A stretch of DNA of 64,000 nucleotides from JAZDEY01 sp043808325 [NCBI: Candidatus Eiseniibacteriota bacterium]. GTDB lineage: Bacteria; Arandabacterota; Arandabacteria; Arandabacterales. Positions within the stretch are counted from its first letter, which is position 1; each line of letters opens with the position of its first letter. Location of the stretch: positions 155,428-219,427 of the forward strand of contig JAZDEY010000083.1 in the NCBI GenBank assembly GCA_043808325.1, in the 5' to 3' direction. The position numbers and the translations under genes were made by a program. The notes under the pieces were generated by a model, which saw only the letters and a list, made by a program, of their open reading frames with translations, made no database searches and had not been told where the DNA came from. Of the stretch, positions 1 through 7,725 are shown in pieces.

Positions 1-1229
1 CGCGCACCGACGTGAATATCTCCGGCCATCAGACCCAGTATGTTGAGGCGGTCTACGTGGCGGAGGCAGGCGTCGAGGAGGCAATCCAGAGGCTCTCGCT
101 TCCTGATTCGACCAACGTGACGGTCAATGGCACCAGCATAAATGCCGCGATAAAGGATGCCTCCAATCCACCGAACCCCAACTGGAAAGCCCGGATTTTC
201 CTGTGCCGGCCTGGTCAGGCGCCCGCGGCAGGCACGAACGAATACCACACGGTAACAGTTCAGAACGCCGCAAACTGGTTAGCCTACAGTACGGCAAGTG
301 ATCTCGCCAAGGCCCTGACGATAGAGCACAAATGGAAGGACCGTAATGATGACGGGGCGAGAGCGGATACGGAAATCGTCCGCTACGATCCGGGCAAGGT
401 GCCGCCCGAGAACTTCAAGACGGGCAGCGTCGTGGAAGTCATATCCGTTACAGGCAAGAGCGCCACCGCCGAGCGCCAGATCAAATCTGAGGTCACCAAG
501 TTCCCCCTGAATGTAAACGTGAAGGCTGCCGTCCTTTCTGACGGAAAAGCGAACCTAAAAGGAAGCCTCACGGTATGTGGGCACGACCATTCCATCGGCA
601 CCCTTCAGGACGCTGACATACCTGATTGTGCCGATTACACGTCCTGCCACCAAAGTGGTGGCGTTCCATGCGTCGATAATGGCTGTCTGTATGCTGTGAT
701 GACCACGGGGGACGTGATCGATAAAACCAACAACACGAAACTGGCGGGAGTTGACGCAGCGGGGGGCTCGTATCCGGAGAACACGGATTCATCCAACACT
801 TTCTACACTCTTGCCCAAACCTTGGGCCTCACTCAGGAAGAAGTGGACAATATTCTTGCGCAGGCGAACCACCACAGCGGGAACGAACCCGGCCAGCTCG
901 ACGGCATAACCTACATAGATCATGACGCCACGGGCGCAGAGAAGTTCAATAACGTCAACGGCTCTGGGCTTCTGTACGTAAATGGCGATCTCGATGTTGC
1001 CTCGGGGGGGATGGTCTGGAGGGGGCTTGTCTACGTCGAAGGGGACTTTAAGATTACCGGGAAAACCTGGATACTCGGGGCTGTTGTTGTGAAGGGCTCG
1101 ACTGAGACTGCGGTCAATTTCGGCGCGGGCACGCCAAGCATCCTCTATAGTAGTGAAGCTCTCGACTATTACCTGAGGCAGCCCCTCGGCTTCGTGCAGA
1201 TCGGCTGGAAGGAGACCAGCGGGCTTTAG
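1..1229 (+). CDS. PilX-like type IV pilus assembly protein, 5'-truncated
   Basis: The frame is already open at the first bases (codons for R-T-D-V-N-I from position 3), so the true start and the hydrophobic pilin helix lie upstream of the window. The visible N-terminus, YVEAVYVAEAGVEEAIQRL, matches the segment just after the membrane helix of PilX-type minor pilins, where an A-x-x-x-AEAG-x-E-x-A pattern is usual. The remaining 380 residues are an extracellular region with a Cys-rich stretch around residues 190-230 and a Gly/Val-rich beta-type C-terminus (YVNGDLDV, GLVYVEGDFKI) typical of the C-terminal domain of these proteins. It probably belongs to a pilus or pseudopilus operon to the left. 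The family assignment rests on the N-terminal segment and general organisation. Confidence 0.7.
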   Translation, partial: RTDVNISGHQTQYVEAVYVAEAGVEEAIQRLSLPDSTNVTVNGTSINAAIKDASNPPNPNWKARIFLCRPGQAPAAGTNEYHTVTVQNAANWLAYSTASDLAKALTIEHKWKDRNDDGARADTEIVRYDPGKVPPENFKTGSVVEVISVTGKSATAERQIKSEVTKFPLNVNVKAAVLSDGKANLKGSLTVCGHDHSIGTLQDADIPDCADYTSCHQSGGVPCVDNGCLYAVMTTGDVIDKTNNTKLAGVDAAGGSYPENTDSSNTFYTLAQTLGLTQEEVDNILAQANHHSGNEPGQLDGITYIDHDATGAEKFNNVNGSGLLYVNGDLDVASGGMVWRGLVYVEGDFKITGKTWILGAVVVKGSTETAVNFGAGTPSILYSSEALDYYLRQPLGFVQIGWKETSGL

Positions 1230-1348
1230 CCGCAGATCAAGAGCGCTGAAGCTTCGACCCTTGTCCCGATCCTTCGGGGCTACTGCCCGCAAATCCGCTT
1301 GACTACCGTTTTCACCGGTGGGAACATCGCTTCCAAGGAGGACCTGCC

Positions 1349-1936
1349 CTGGCTAAGACCATCCACAAGGAACTCGCCGTGAGCGTACTCACAGTGTGCG
1401 GAGTGCTCTCCACGGTTGTGATTAGCTACCTCCTTCGGCACGTGGCGTTCCTCAGGCGGCTCGACATCGCCGGCGAAGCCCACTTCGTCGGCTTCGTGGT
1501 CTATGGGCTGGCGATCTCGCTTATCGCCGCGGCCGCTAAGGTCATGCGCAAGCGGGACACCATCATCCTGATACTCTCAGCTACCATACTGTGGGTGATA
1601 TTTGTCGAGGTTCGCCAGGTCCTGGCAATGGTTCGTTTCCTGGTGTTTGCGTCGCTCGTGACCGTGGCTGTGCTCGCGGCGGGCCGCGCCTGGGCGAGAT
1701 CACGAGGTTGGTTGAGGGTGATCGGAGGGGCGCTCCTTCCCGCAGGCCTGTGCTGCGTGGCCGGGGTTGTCTACTACGGGCTCGCCGGCCGTTTTGGACC
1801 ATCGGCGGCCGCGACCAGACTGTCGAAGGAGATGGTCATAGGGAGCACCTGGGGAGTCTCTCTGGGCCTGGCGGTCGGCCTGGGGCTCGCACTCGGCAGT
1901 GAGGTACTCGGATGGCTGACGGACAAGAGCAGCTAG
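1349..1936 (+). CDS. Small polytopic membrane protein of unknown function
   Basis: A hydrophobic protein of about 190 residues with four or five predicted membrane segments: SVLTVCGVLSTVVISYLL, a segment near HFVGFVVYGLAISLIAA, TIILILSATILWVIFV, MVRFLVFASLVTVAVLAA, and a Gly/Leu-rich C-terminal pair. No family is recognised. Two starts are possible. A CTG at 1349 gives M-A-K-T-I-H-K-E-L-A and sits 7 nt after an ideal AAGGAGG at 1335-1341. A GTG at 1379 has a weaker AAGGA upstream. I prefer the CTG because of the exact Shine-Dalgarno and the charged leader typical before a first membrane helix. The 3' end overlaps the DUF72 gene by 25 nt, which suggests coupling. Confidence 0.6.
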   Translation: MAKTIHKELAVSVLTVCGVLSTVVISYLLRHVAFLRRLDIAGEAHFVGFVVYGLAISLIAAAAKVMRKRDTIILILSATILWVIFVEVRQVLAMVRFLVFASLVTVAVLAAGRAWARSRGWLRVIGGALLPAGLCCVAGVVYYGLAGRFGPSAAATRLSKEMVIGSTWGVSLGLAVGLGLALGSEVLGWLTDKSS

Positions 1937-2781
1937 GGCGATCCTCTCCGATCCTGGTTGGCACCTCCGGTTATAGCTTCGAGGATTGGATCGGCAATTT
2001 CTATCCCGCGAACATAAGGAAGGGGGACATGCTCAAGGAGTACGCCAAGTACTTCACCGTGGTCGAAGTCAACTCGACCTACTATCGAATTCCCCACGCC
2101 GCCGTCCTTGCGCGCATGGAGGAAAAGACCCCACCCGGCTTTGAATTCGTGATCAAGGCAAATCAGGATATGACCCACAAGGTCTCGAAGGATGAAGCGC
2201 TCTACGCGAGCTTCAAGGACGCCCTCAGGCCCGTCGTGGAGGCCGGCAAGTTCGGGGGCGTGATCGCCCAGTTTCCCTGGGGTTTCAAGCCTACCCCTCA
2301 GGCCAGGGAACATCTTGGCTTTCTCAAGGAGAAATTTGCCGATTGCCCCCTGTTTGTAGAGCTCCGGAACGCCGACTGGATAAACGAAGACCTGTTTGAG
2401 AACCTGAAGGCAGCCGGCATAGGTTATTGTTCGGTGGATGAGCCACCGCTCAAAGGACTGGTGCCGCCGATCGCGCGCGTCACAACCGACATCGGGTACG
2501 TTAGGCTCCACGGTAGGAATGCCAAGAACTGGTGGGGCGGCAGCAGCGCGGGGCGCGGCAAGAGGAGTGATGGCGGCGGACTTGGCGGTGCCGATCGCGG
2601 CAGCCGCGGCGACAGATATGACTACCTTTACAGTGAAGAGGAACTTAAGGAATGGGTTGCCAAGATCAAATCAATGGCACGCGCCGCAAGCAAAACCTAC
2701 GTGTTCTTCAATAACTGCCATGCAGGCCAGGCCGCGCGCAATGCTACCCTGATGAAGGAACTCCTGAGCCTTCCCTTGTGA
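1912..2781 (+). CDS. DUF72 (YecE-like) family protein
   Basis: The 289-aa product has the DUF72 signatures from the N-terminus: ILVGTSGYSFEDW, then FYP, EYAKYFTVVEVNSTYYRIP, FEFVIKANQDMTH, a GGVIAQFPWGF segment, FVELRNADW, and a C-terminal YVFFNNCHAGQAARNA. DUF72 proteins are TIM-barrel-like proteins of about 240-300 residues with no established biochemical activity. A low-complexity insertion rich in Gly, Ser and Arg (GGSSAGRGKRSDGGGLGGAD, about residues 206-230) lies between the RLHGRN motif and the last helix, where many homologues have a short loop. The gene overlaps the preceding membrane-protein gene by 25 nt. Confidence 0.9.
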   Translation: MADGQEQLGRSSPILVGTSGYSFEDWIGNFYPANIRKGDMLKEYAKYFTVVEVNSTYYRIPHAAVLARMEEKTPPGFEFVIKANQDMTHKVSKDEALYASFKDALRPVVEAGKFGGVIAQFPWGFKPTPQAREHLGFLKEKFADCPLFVELRNADWINEDLFENLKAAGIGYCSVDEPPLKGLVPPIARVTTDIGYVRLHGRNAKNWWGGSSAGRGKRSDGGGLGGADRGSRGDRYDYLYSEEELKEWVAKIKSMARAASKTYVFFNNCHAGQAARNATLMKELLSLPL

Positions 2782-2793
2782 TCTGCTCATAGG

Positions 2794-2822
2794 CAATAAA
2801 AACGGGGATCCGAAGATCCCCG
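2794..2822 (-). terminator. Rho-independent terminator of the dockerin-tailed gene
   Basis: Read on the minus strand, an 8-bp stem (CGGGGATC/GATCCCCG, plus-strand 2803-2822, TTCG tetraloop) is followed at once by TTTTTATT. It lies 60 nt past the stop of the minus-strand gene at 2880-3464. On the plus strand the hairpin has no following T-run, so it serves the minus-strand gene. Confidence 0.8.
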
Positions 2823-2879
2823 AATTCAGTCTGTAAACCTGTAGATCTAGCTCTTACTCACCCCGATCACAATCACCCG

Positions 2880-3464
2880 CTACGGGCAGGCGTGACCGTA
2901 GTGCTGGGCGAAGATCGCCAGGTCGATCGAGTTCACAGAGCCGTCGCAGTTATAATCACTGCAACGCTGAGTCGTGCCATAGGCCTGGGCGAATCTCGCC
3001 AGATCTACGGAATTGACGACGCAATTGCCGTCGTTGTCGGGGCTCGCGATGTAGATCGTCGCCGAAGGATTGAACACCACGCCATCGCAGTCGGCGCCGA
3101 ACTTAAGATCGCCGCAGCCGCCAAACTTAAAGAACGTAAAGAATACCTGTCCGTTGAGATCCGTAACACCCGCCTGAGGTGTCTGGCCCGGGCAGAAACA
3201 GAACGTGCCGGTCACTGGAACCGCCTGGCAGTTCACGGTTTTGCCGGGAAGAGGGTCACCGTAAACGTTTCTCACTGTTACCGTAACCAGCACCGATCCC
3301 ATGTCGCCCCTGGGGCAAACCACAGCACCGTTAGGGTTGCAAGGCGGAGTGCCCTGTCCGGCTCTCTCCACAGTAGATGTAGCCTGGCTTGGAACGCCGG
3401 CCAGTGTCACGCTCGCAACCGACAGAGTCAGAATCATCACTCCAAGCACACCGAGCAATCTCAT
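2880..3464 (-). CDS. Secreted protein with Ig-like domain and C-terminal dockerin type I-like repeats
   Basis: A signal peptide (MRLLGVLGVMILTLSVASVTLA) is followed by a Cys-containing beta-sandwich segment that reads like a bacterial Ig (Big-1-type) domain: GSVLVTVTVRNVYGDPLPGKTV, later GVTDLNGQVFFTF. The last 55 residues hold two EF-hand-like calcium loops of the dockerin type, DNDGNCVVNSVDLARFAQAY and DYNCDGSVNSIDLAIFAQHY. The ATG at 3464 is chosen because GGAGG lies 8 nt upstream; a further in-frame ATG at 3488 has no ribosome site. The gene stands alone between its own promoter and terminator. Dockerin-like tails outside cellulosome makers are common in several candidate phyla, where they accompany secreted or cell-surface proteins. 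The ligand is unknown. Confidence 0.8.
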   Translation of the reverse strand: MRLLGVLGVMILTLSVASVTLAGVPSQATSTVERAGQGTPPCNPNGAVVCPRGDMGSVLVTVTVRNVYGDPLPGKTVNCQAVPVTGTFCFCPGQTPQAGVTDLNGQVFFTFFKFGGCGDLKFGADCDGVVFNPSATIYIASPDNDGNCVVNSVDLARFAQAYGTTQRCSDYNCDGSVNSIDLAIFAQHYGHACP

Positions 3465-3583
3465 CTTTTTAACCTCCAGTTGGCTCACCGATTACCCAGA
3501 AACAAAATCGAACCGCGGAACACCTCCTTCCGGTTTGACACTTTAGTCTAAGAGTATCTGCTTTTCATACGTGAACTAAATAA

Positions 3584-3613
3584 AGCATACCACAATTCGA
3601 GCGGTATTGTCAA
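3584..3613 (-). promoter_or_regulatory. Sigma70-like promoter for the dockerin-tailed gene
   Basis: On the minus strand, TTGACA (3608-3613, perfect) and TATGCT (3584-3589, 4/6) are separated by 18 nt in the AT-richest stretch of the interval. The start codon at 3464 implies a leader of about 110 nt. Confidence 0.6.
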
Positions 3614-3754
3614 GGGTTGCGGTAGCCCACTCCGTGACGGCTTGAGATGATCCCATTGCCGGCGACCAAAGTCAAGGCGGTTCTCGATTCTCCGGTTGAC
3701 CGGCTGCCACGGGCGGTGTTAGCATCAATAAGCGTATTCAGCAAAGGAGTTTCT

Positions 3755-5725
3755 ATGTTCGACGAGCTATTTGCGAAGATCTCGGCTGAAGCCTCCGGCG
3801 AGAGATCGTTTGGGCACGTTGCCTCGATATCTCAATTCCATAGGATCCAGGCGAGTCCCGGCTACAGGAAAGCCGCCGAGTACTGTGTAGACGCGATGCT
3901 TGAAAAATCCCCGAACGCTCAAGTGATCCACTATCCGGCCGAGGCCGGAGCCAAGTTCTGGCATTATCCATCCTTCGAAGAGTGGCACGGCCGAAAGGGC
4001 ATTCTCAAAGTAGTAGGCCCGGACAGGCTGGCCGGCAAGATCGCAGATTTCGAAGAGTGCCCCATATCGCTTATCCAGCGGAGCCTCGCGACGCCCACGG
4101 AAGGCATTACGACCGAGCTGGTCTACGTCGGGGACGGCAAGAATGCGAATGATTACCGGAGGGCCAAGGGTAAGATCGCGATCTGCGATTCACACTGCCC
4201 TCACGAGGTCTATGATGCCGCCGTCAAAGCCGGGGTGGCGGGCATCGTCCTTTACCGTCAGCGGCCGCTCGAGCCCCTGCGCAAGGGCTCCGGTGTCCAG
4301 GGCATAAGGCAGTACAATTCGTTCTGGTGGGAAGAGAAAGACCTCTTCGGATTCGTGCTGACCCCCGAGGATGGGGAACGTCTGGTTTCCTATCTGACTT
4401 CCGCCGATGGCAAGAAGAAACCGGTCAAGGTTTGGGCGCTTGTCGAGGGCGCGCGTTACCCGGGAACCCTTGAGGTAGTCACCTCGCTCGTCCCCGGAGA
4501 GGACGCCAAGGAAATGATCGTGATGGCCCATCTGTGCCATCCCCAGCCTTCGGCCGGTGATAACGGCTCGGGGGTGGGCGCGCTGCTCGAGGCTCACCGG
4601 GTCTTGAGCCATCTCATCGAGAAGGGGGATCTTCCCCGGCCCAAGTACGGCATCAGGTTCCTGCTGATGCCCGAGTGGACGGGCACCTATGCGTATCTCT
4701 CAAGGTCGCGGGGCATTCGTCGCCGGCTCCTCTTCGGGCTCAACCTCGATATGGTGGGTCAGAATCAAGAGATAACCGGGTCGACCTTGAACATCGAGGC
4801 ACCCCCGCTCGCCGCGGCATCCTTCACACCTTATCTGCTTGAAGAGACGGTGAGGAGAGCCTTCAGGGGCGCAACCAACCCCGCCGGCACCGGCGATCTG
4901 GCTTCAGCGAAGCTCGAGCTTACGCCCTTCTCCGGTGGAAGCGATCACATTGTCTTCTCCGATCCCAAGGTCGGCGTTCCGACACCGATGCTGATGCAGT
5001 GGCCCGACAAGTACTACCACACGAGCGGTGATACGCCGGATAAGGTCTCCCCGGATGTGCTGCGCCGCATAGTGATTGCCTCGGCGGCCTACGCCTATAC
5101 TTGCGCGCTGGCATCCGAGAAGGACTTGATTTGGATTGCCGCGCTCACCGGCCGTGGCCTGAGAAAGAAGATCGCCGATGAGATGGGTAGGTTCGTGACG
5201 TCCGAGGCCCGCAATTGGATCACCCGCGATTTCAAAGCCAAGACGCTCTCAACGGCAGGCGACCAGGCCCTGAGATCGGTACGGAAACTTGCGCCCGAGG
5301 CCAAGAACCTGAGGCTACAGGTCAAAGCCGAAGAGAAGGCGCTCGACCAAGCCGTAAAGCGAGAGACTGCGGTCGCGACATCTTTCGGGAGCCTGATAGG
5401 CCGGCGCAAGGGCCATCGGCCGCCGCGCGGCGAGACCTATGCCAATGTCACGGTGAAGCGGCTCCTTCCCGGCCCCATCGACACGAGATCGTTGCTGATG
5501 AAACTGGGCACTGCGAGGAAGCACCAGTACCAGCGGTGGGTGCGGAAGGAGAGCAAAGCCGGCTTAATGGAGTTGCTGGCCCTTTACTGGGCGAACGGTA
5601 GACGGAGCCTGAGGGAGATCTCCAATCTTGTCGCTGCCGAACTGGGGATCACCAATCCGGACTTCCTCAAATTCTACTTCGATTTGCTCGAAGAGGCCGG
5701 ACTGGTAGAAGTCACGAAGATTTAG
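3755..5725 (+). CDS. DUF4910 family M28-like aminopeptidase with C-terminal winged-helix domain
   Basis: The 656-aa product is a co-catalytic zinc peptidase-like protein. Candidate metal ligands appear in the expected order: MAHLCHPQPSAGDNGSG (His and Asp), RFLLMPEWTGTYAYL (Glu), GLNLDMVG (Asp) and YYHTSGDTPDKV (His). An inserted PA-like segment precedes them, as in many M28-related enzymes. The C-terminus (SLREISNLVAAELGITNPDFLKFYFDLL) resembles the winged-helix domain that ends DUF4910 proteins. The family is predicted to cleave N-terminal residues; the substrate is unknown. The ATG at 3755 is chosen because AAAGGAG lies 5 nt upstream. The frame extends 36 codons further upstream but that extension has no good ribosome site. 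Confidence 0.85.
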   Translation: MFDELFAKISAEASGERSFGHVASISQFHRIQASPGYRKAAEYCVDAMLEKSPNAQVIHYPAEAGAKFWHYPSFEEWHGRKGILKVVGPDRLAGKIADFEECPISLIQRSLATPTEGITTELVYVGDGKNANDYRRAKGKIAICDSHCPHEVYDAAVKAGVAGIVLYRQRPLEPLRKGSGVQGIRQYNSFWWEEKDLFGFVLTPEDGERLVSYLTSADGKKKPVKVWALVEGARYPGTLEVVTSLVPGEDAKEMIVMAHLCHPQPSAGDNGSGVGALLEAHRVLSHLIEKGDLPRPKYGIRFLLMPEWTGTYAYLSRSRGIRRRLLFGLNLDMVGQNQEITGSTLNIEAPPLAAASFTPYLLEETVRRAFRGATNPAGTGDLASAKLELTPFSGGSDHIVFSDPKVGVPTPMLMQWPDKYYHTSGDTPDKVSPDVLRRIVIASAAYAYTCALASEKDLIWIAALTGRGLRKKIADEMGRFVTSEARNWITRDFKAKTLSTAGDQALRSVRKLAPEAKNLRLQVKAEEKALDQAVKRETAVATSFGSLIGRRKGHRPPRGETYANVTVKRLLPGPIDTRSLLMKLGTARKHQYQRWVRKESKAGLMELLALYWANGRRSLREISNLVAAELGITNPDFLKFYFDLLEEAGLVEVTKI

Positions 5726-5748
5726 GGTCCCCTTCCCAACGTTCTTTG

Positions 5749-6180
5749 CTATTCCCGCGGCTCCTTGTTGTCGCGGTAGGTCGACCATGGGACCGATGTA
5801 TCTATCTTGAACGGATCGGGATGGCGACGATAGAAAGCTATCATCTTCCCGACGGAGGATGTCGACTTGCCGACGTGCCGAGCCGGAGTCCTGTTCTTTC
5901 CGACGAGATAGAAGCCTTGTGCTTCAAGGCGTTCGATGAACTCGGCGAGCCACTTGCCCGCGAACCAGTAAGCACGCGGCTCTCGGGACTTGCCTGCCCC
6001 CGCTGAGACAAGCGCCGCACGGACGGCGGCGATTGTTGCTCGGTAGTCGATCTCAATGCAGCGAAGCACAGCCTGAAGTGACTCCCCTCCATCGAGGGCC
6101 CGGTCGATAGCCGTGGTTGCTCGCACCCGCGTTTTGTTGCCGCTTGTCGTTAAGTCGAGCATTAAGGGGTACTGCGTCAT
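5749..6180 (-). CDS. Unknown protein, last gene of the restriction-like operon
   Basis: A 143-residue charged, soluble protein that I cannot assign to a family. The N-terminal half looks helical (NKTRVRATTAIDRALDGGES, YRATIAAVRAALVSAGAG). A more conserved-looking core, AYWFAGKWLAEFIERLEAQG, is followed by a basic Gly/Ser/Thr-rich patch (LVGKNRTPARHVGKSTSSVG) that could contact nucleic acid; that is inference only. The ATG at 6180 overlaps the stop of the GHKL ATPase gene in an ATGA, so the two are almost certainly translationally coupled and the protein is likely a partner of the system. A start at 6195 is also in frame but lies inside the ATPase gene. Confidence 0.7.
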   Translation of the reverse strand: MTQYPLMLDLTTSGNKTRVRATTAIDRALDGGESLQAVLRCIEIDYRATIAAVRAALVSAGAGKSREPRAYWFAGKWLAEFIERLEAQGFYLVGKNRTPARHVGKSTSSVGKMIAFYRRHPDPFKIDTSVPWSTYRDNKEPRE

Positions 6181-7706
6181 TCCATCTCTCCCCATGCAGC
6201 CATGAAGCGCTGCATCAGTTCAAGCGGCGCCCGCTCGGACTCAAGATGCGCCGCGAGGGTCGTCGCAACGACGAAGGTAATGTAAAGGTTGACGTTGACC
6301 GTGTCGCGGACGCGCTTATATGCCGGGTGGAGGGCGTTGACATAAAGCGTGCTTCCCCGTAGCCACGCCATGTCCTCACCCCCGGTCTCATCATCGAAAC
6401 CGATCATGAGGCCTGGACGCCTGCGATGGGGTTCGTGAGGTCGGGGCGGTCTCGGGTGTGTGTCGATATGCTCGAGCCGAGAATCCTCAAGTCCAGCCTC
6501 AAGTGCCTGCTCGACTTTCTCCTCCTCATGCGCCAGGGCTTCTTCGTGGGCGCCCTCCTCAGAGCTCTCCAGCCGGCGTGCTACAATGTCGTCGTCGTGG
6601 CGAGCGCCCGCACTCGGGTCTGCGGGTGCGCTTCTATTCCCGAAAAGTGGGGCCAGCTCGGGAAAGTCGGGTAAGATCTCAGCGACTACGTTGTCTATTT
6701 CCTTCTGAAGTCGTCGGATAGTGCGATCAGGTTTGGGCTCAGGTTCACGCCGTTCGCCCAGATCACCAAGAACAGAGGCAACCACATCCTGAATGGCCTT
6801 GCGATACTTGTAGTATCTCTTGAGGCTATTCGGGTCTCGCATGAAATCGCACTTGTTCGTGGTGAGGCACTGGACGAGTTCGGGGACTTCCACTATGCCC
6901 GTGATAAGCGCCGGGTTCCTCGGTGTGATGCCGAGCCAATCCCAGCCTCGCTTTATGACCTTGCCGAAGGTACTGATTGCAAGGCCCCGTTGGCCTTCCG
7001 GGAGCGCCCTTGCGGTCCTTGCCATGAAACCGATGCCCATCAACCTCCCACGCCTGCCGTGCCGAACAACGAAATACTGCGCAGCCTTCTTCTCTATCTG
7101 CGGCACGGTCACGCGCTCCCCGTTCACAAGGACGCGGACGCCCTCGGGGTAAATGTGCCCCAGGACTTTGGCGAACTCATCGTCGAGGAGCGGATGGAAA
7201 CATCTCCTGATGGTTTCGGCCACGGCGTCTGCGGATGCAAGTATCGGAGCGGCGCCGTCTCGCAGATTGAGGCGAACCCCGGTACCCTTCTCACCCAAGA
7301 CGATTCCCAGCGAGGTCAGTTCCTCCCAGGGTGCCCGGTAGCTGCTTTCGAGCCACCACCGGCTGGCTTGACATCTTCGCGGCCGTTTGGCCTCGGTGAG
7401 CACCTCGCGGCAAACAAGTAGCGCCAGTTTGGCGCCAACGCCGGCAAAACCGATGCCTCGGCCGCGGACCTTGGCTGTGGAAGCGATGTCGTGGTATTGC
7501 TCGAACTGTTTCGGGGTCATGCCCACGCCGTTGTCTACGAAGGTGAGACGACTCTGTTCGGGTTCAACGGTGATATCAATCGTGGAGCATCCTGAATCGA
7601 GCGAGTTGGCAATGAGCTCGGAGAGGATGGCTTCCTCGGCGGAAACGGGGTAGCTGTCGCGGATATCTTCGAGGAGGTGCTTGAGATCAACTCTTGTTTC
7701 GGTCAT
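6177..7706 (-). CDS. GHKL-fold ATPase (MutL/MORC-like) of a restriction-like operon
   Basis: The 509-aa protein starts with a GHKL ATPase domain. It has an N-box (EAILSELIANSLDSG, Asn about 34), a G1 box (VDNGVGM, Asp about 58) and a G2 box (GRGIGFAGVGAKLAL, about 82-95). A second domain with VLVNGERVTVPQIEKK and IGFMARTARALPEGQRGLAI resembles the S5-like transducer domain of MutL, MORC and Hsp90-type ATPases. A charged acidic/His-rich linker (about 370-430) leads to a small C-terminal helical domain. MORC/MutL-like ATPases are known partners of bacterial restriction-modification operons, where an ATP-driven clamp or remodelling role is proposed. The gene lies 19 nt downstream of the methylase-nuclease gene and overlaps the next gene by 4 nt. 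Confidence 0.85.
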   Translation of the reverse strand: MTETRVDLKHLLEDIRDSYPVSAEEAILSELIANSLDSGCSTIDITVEPEQSRLTFVDNGVGMTPKQFEQYHDIASTAKVRGRGIGFAGVGAKLALLVCREVLTEAKRPRRCQASRWWLESSYRAPWEELTSLGIVLGEKGTGVRLNLRDGAAPILASADAVAETIRRCFHPLLDDEFAKVLGHIYPEGVRVLVNGERVTVPQIEKKAAQYFVVRHGRRGRLMGIGFMARTARALPEGQRGLAISTFGKVIKRGWDWLGITPRNPALITGIVEVPELVQCLTTNKCDFMRDPNSLKRYYKYRKAIQDVVASVLGDLGERREPEPKPDRTIRRLQKEIDNVVAEILPDFPELAPLFGNRSAPADPSAGARHDDDIVARRLESSEEGAHEEALAHEEEKVEQALEAGLEDSRLEHIDTHPRPPRPHEPHRRRPGLMIGFDDETGGEDMAWLRGSTLYVNALHPAYKRVRDTVNVNLYITFVVATTLAAHLESERAPLELMQRFMAAWGEME

Positions 7707-7725
7707 AGGGCTCCGGTCGGGCCTA

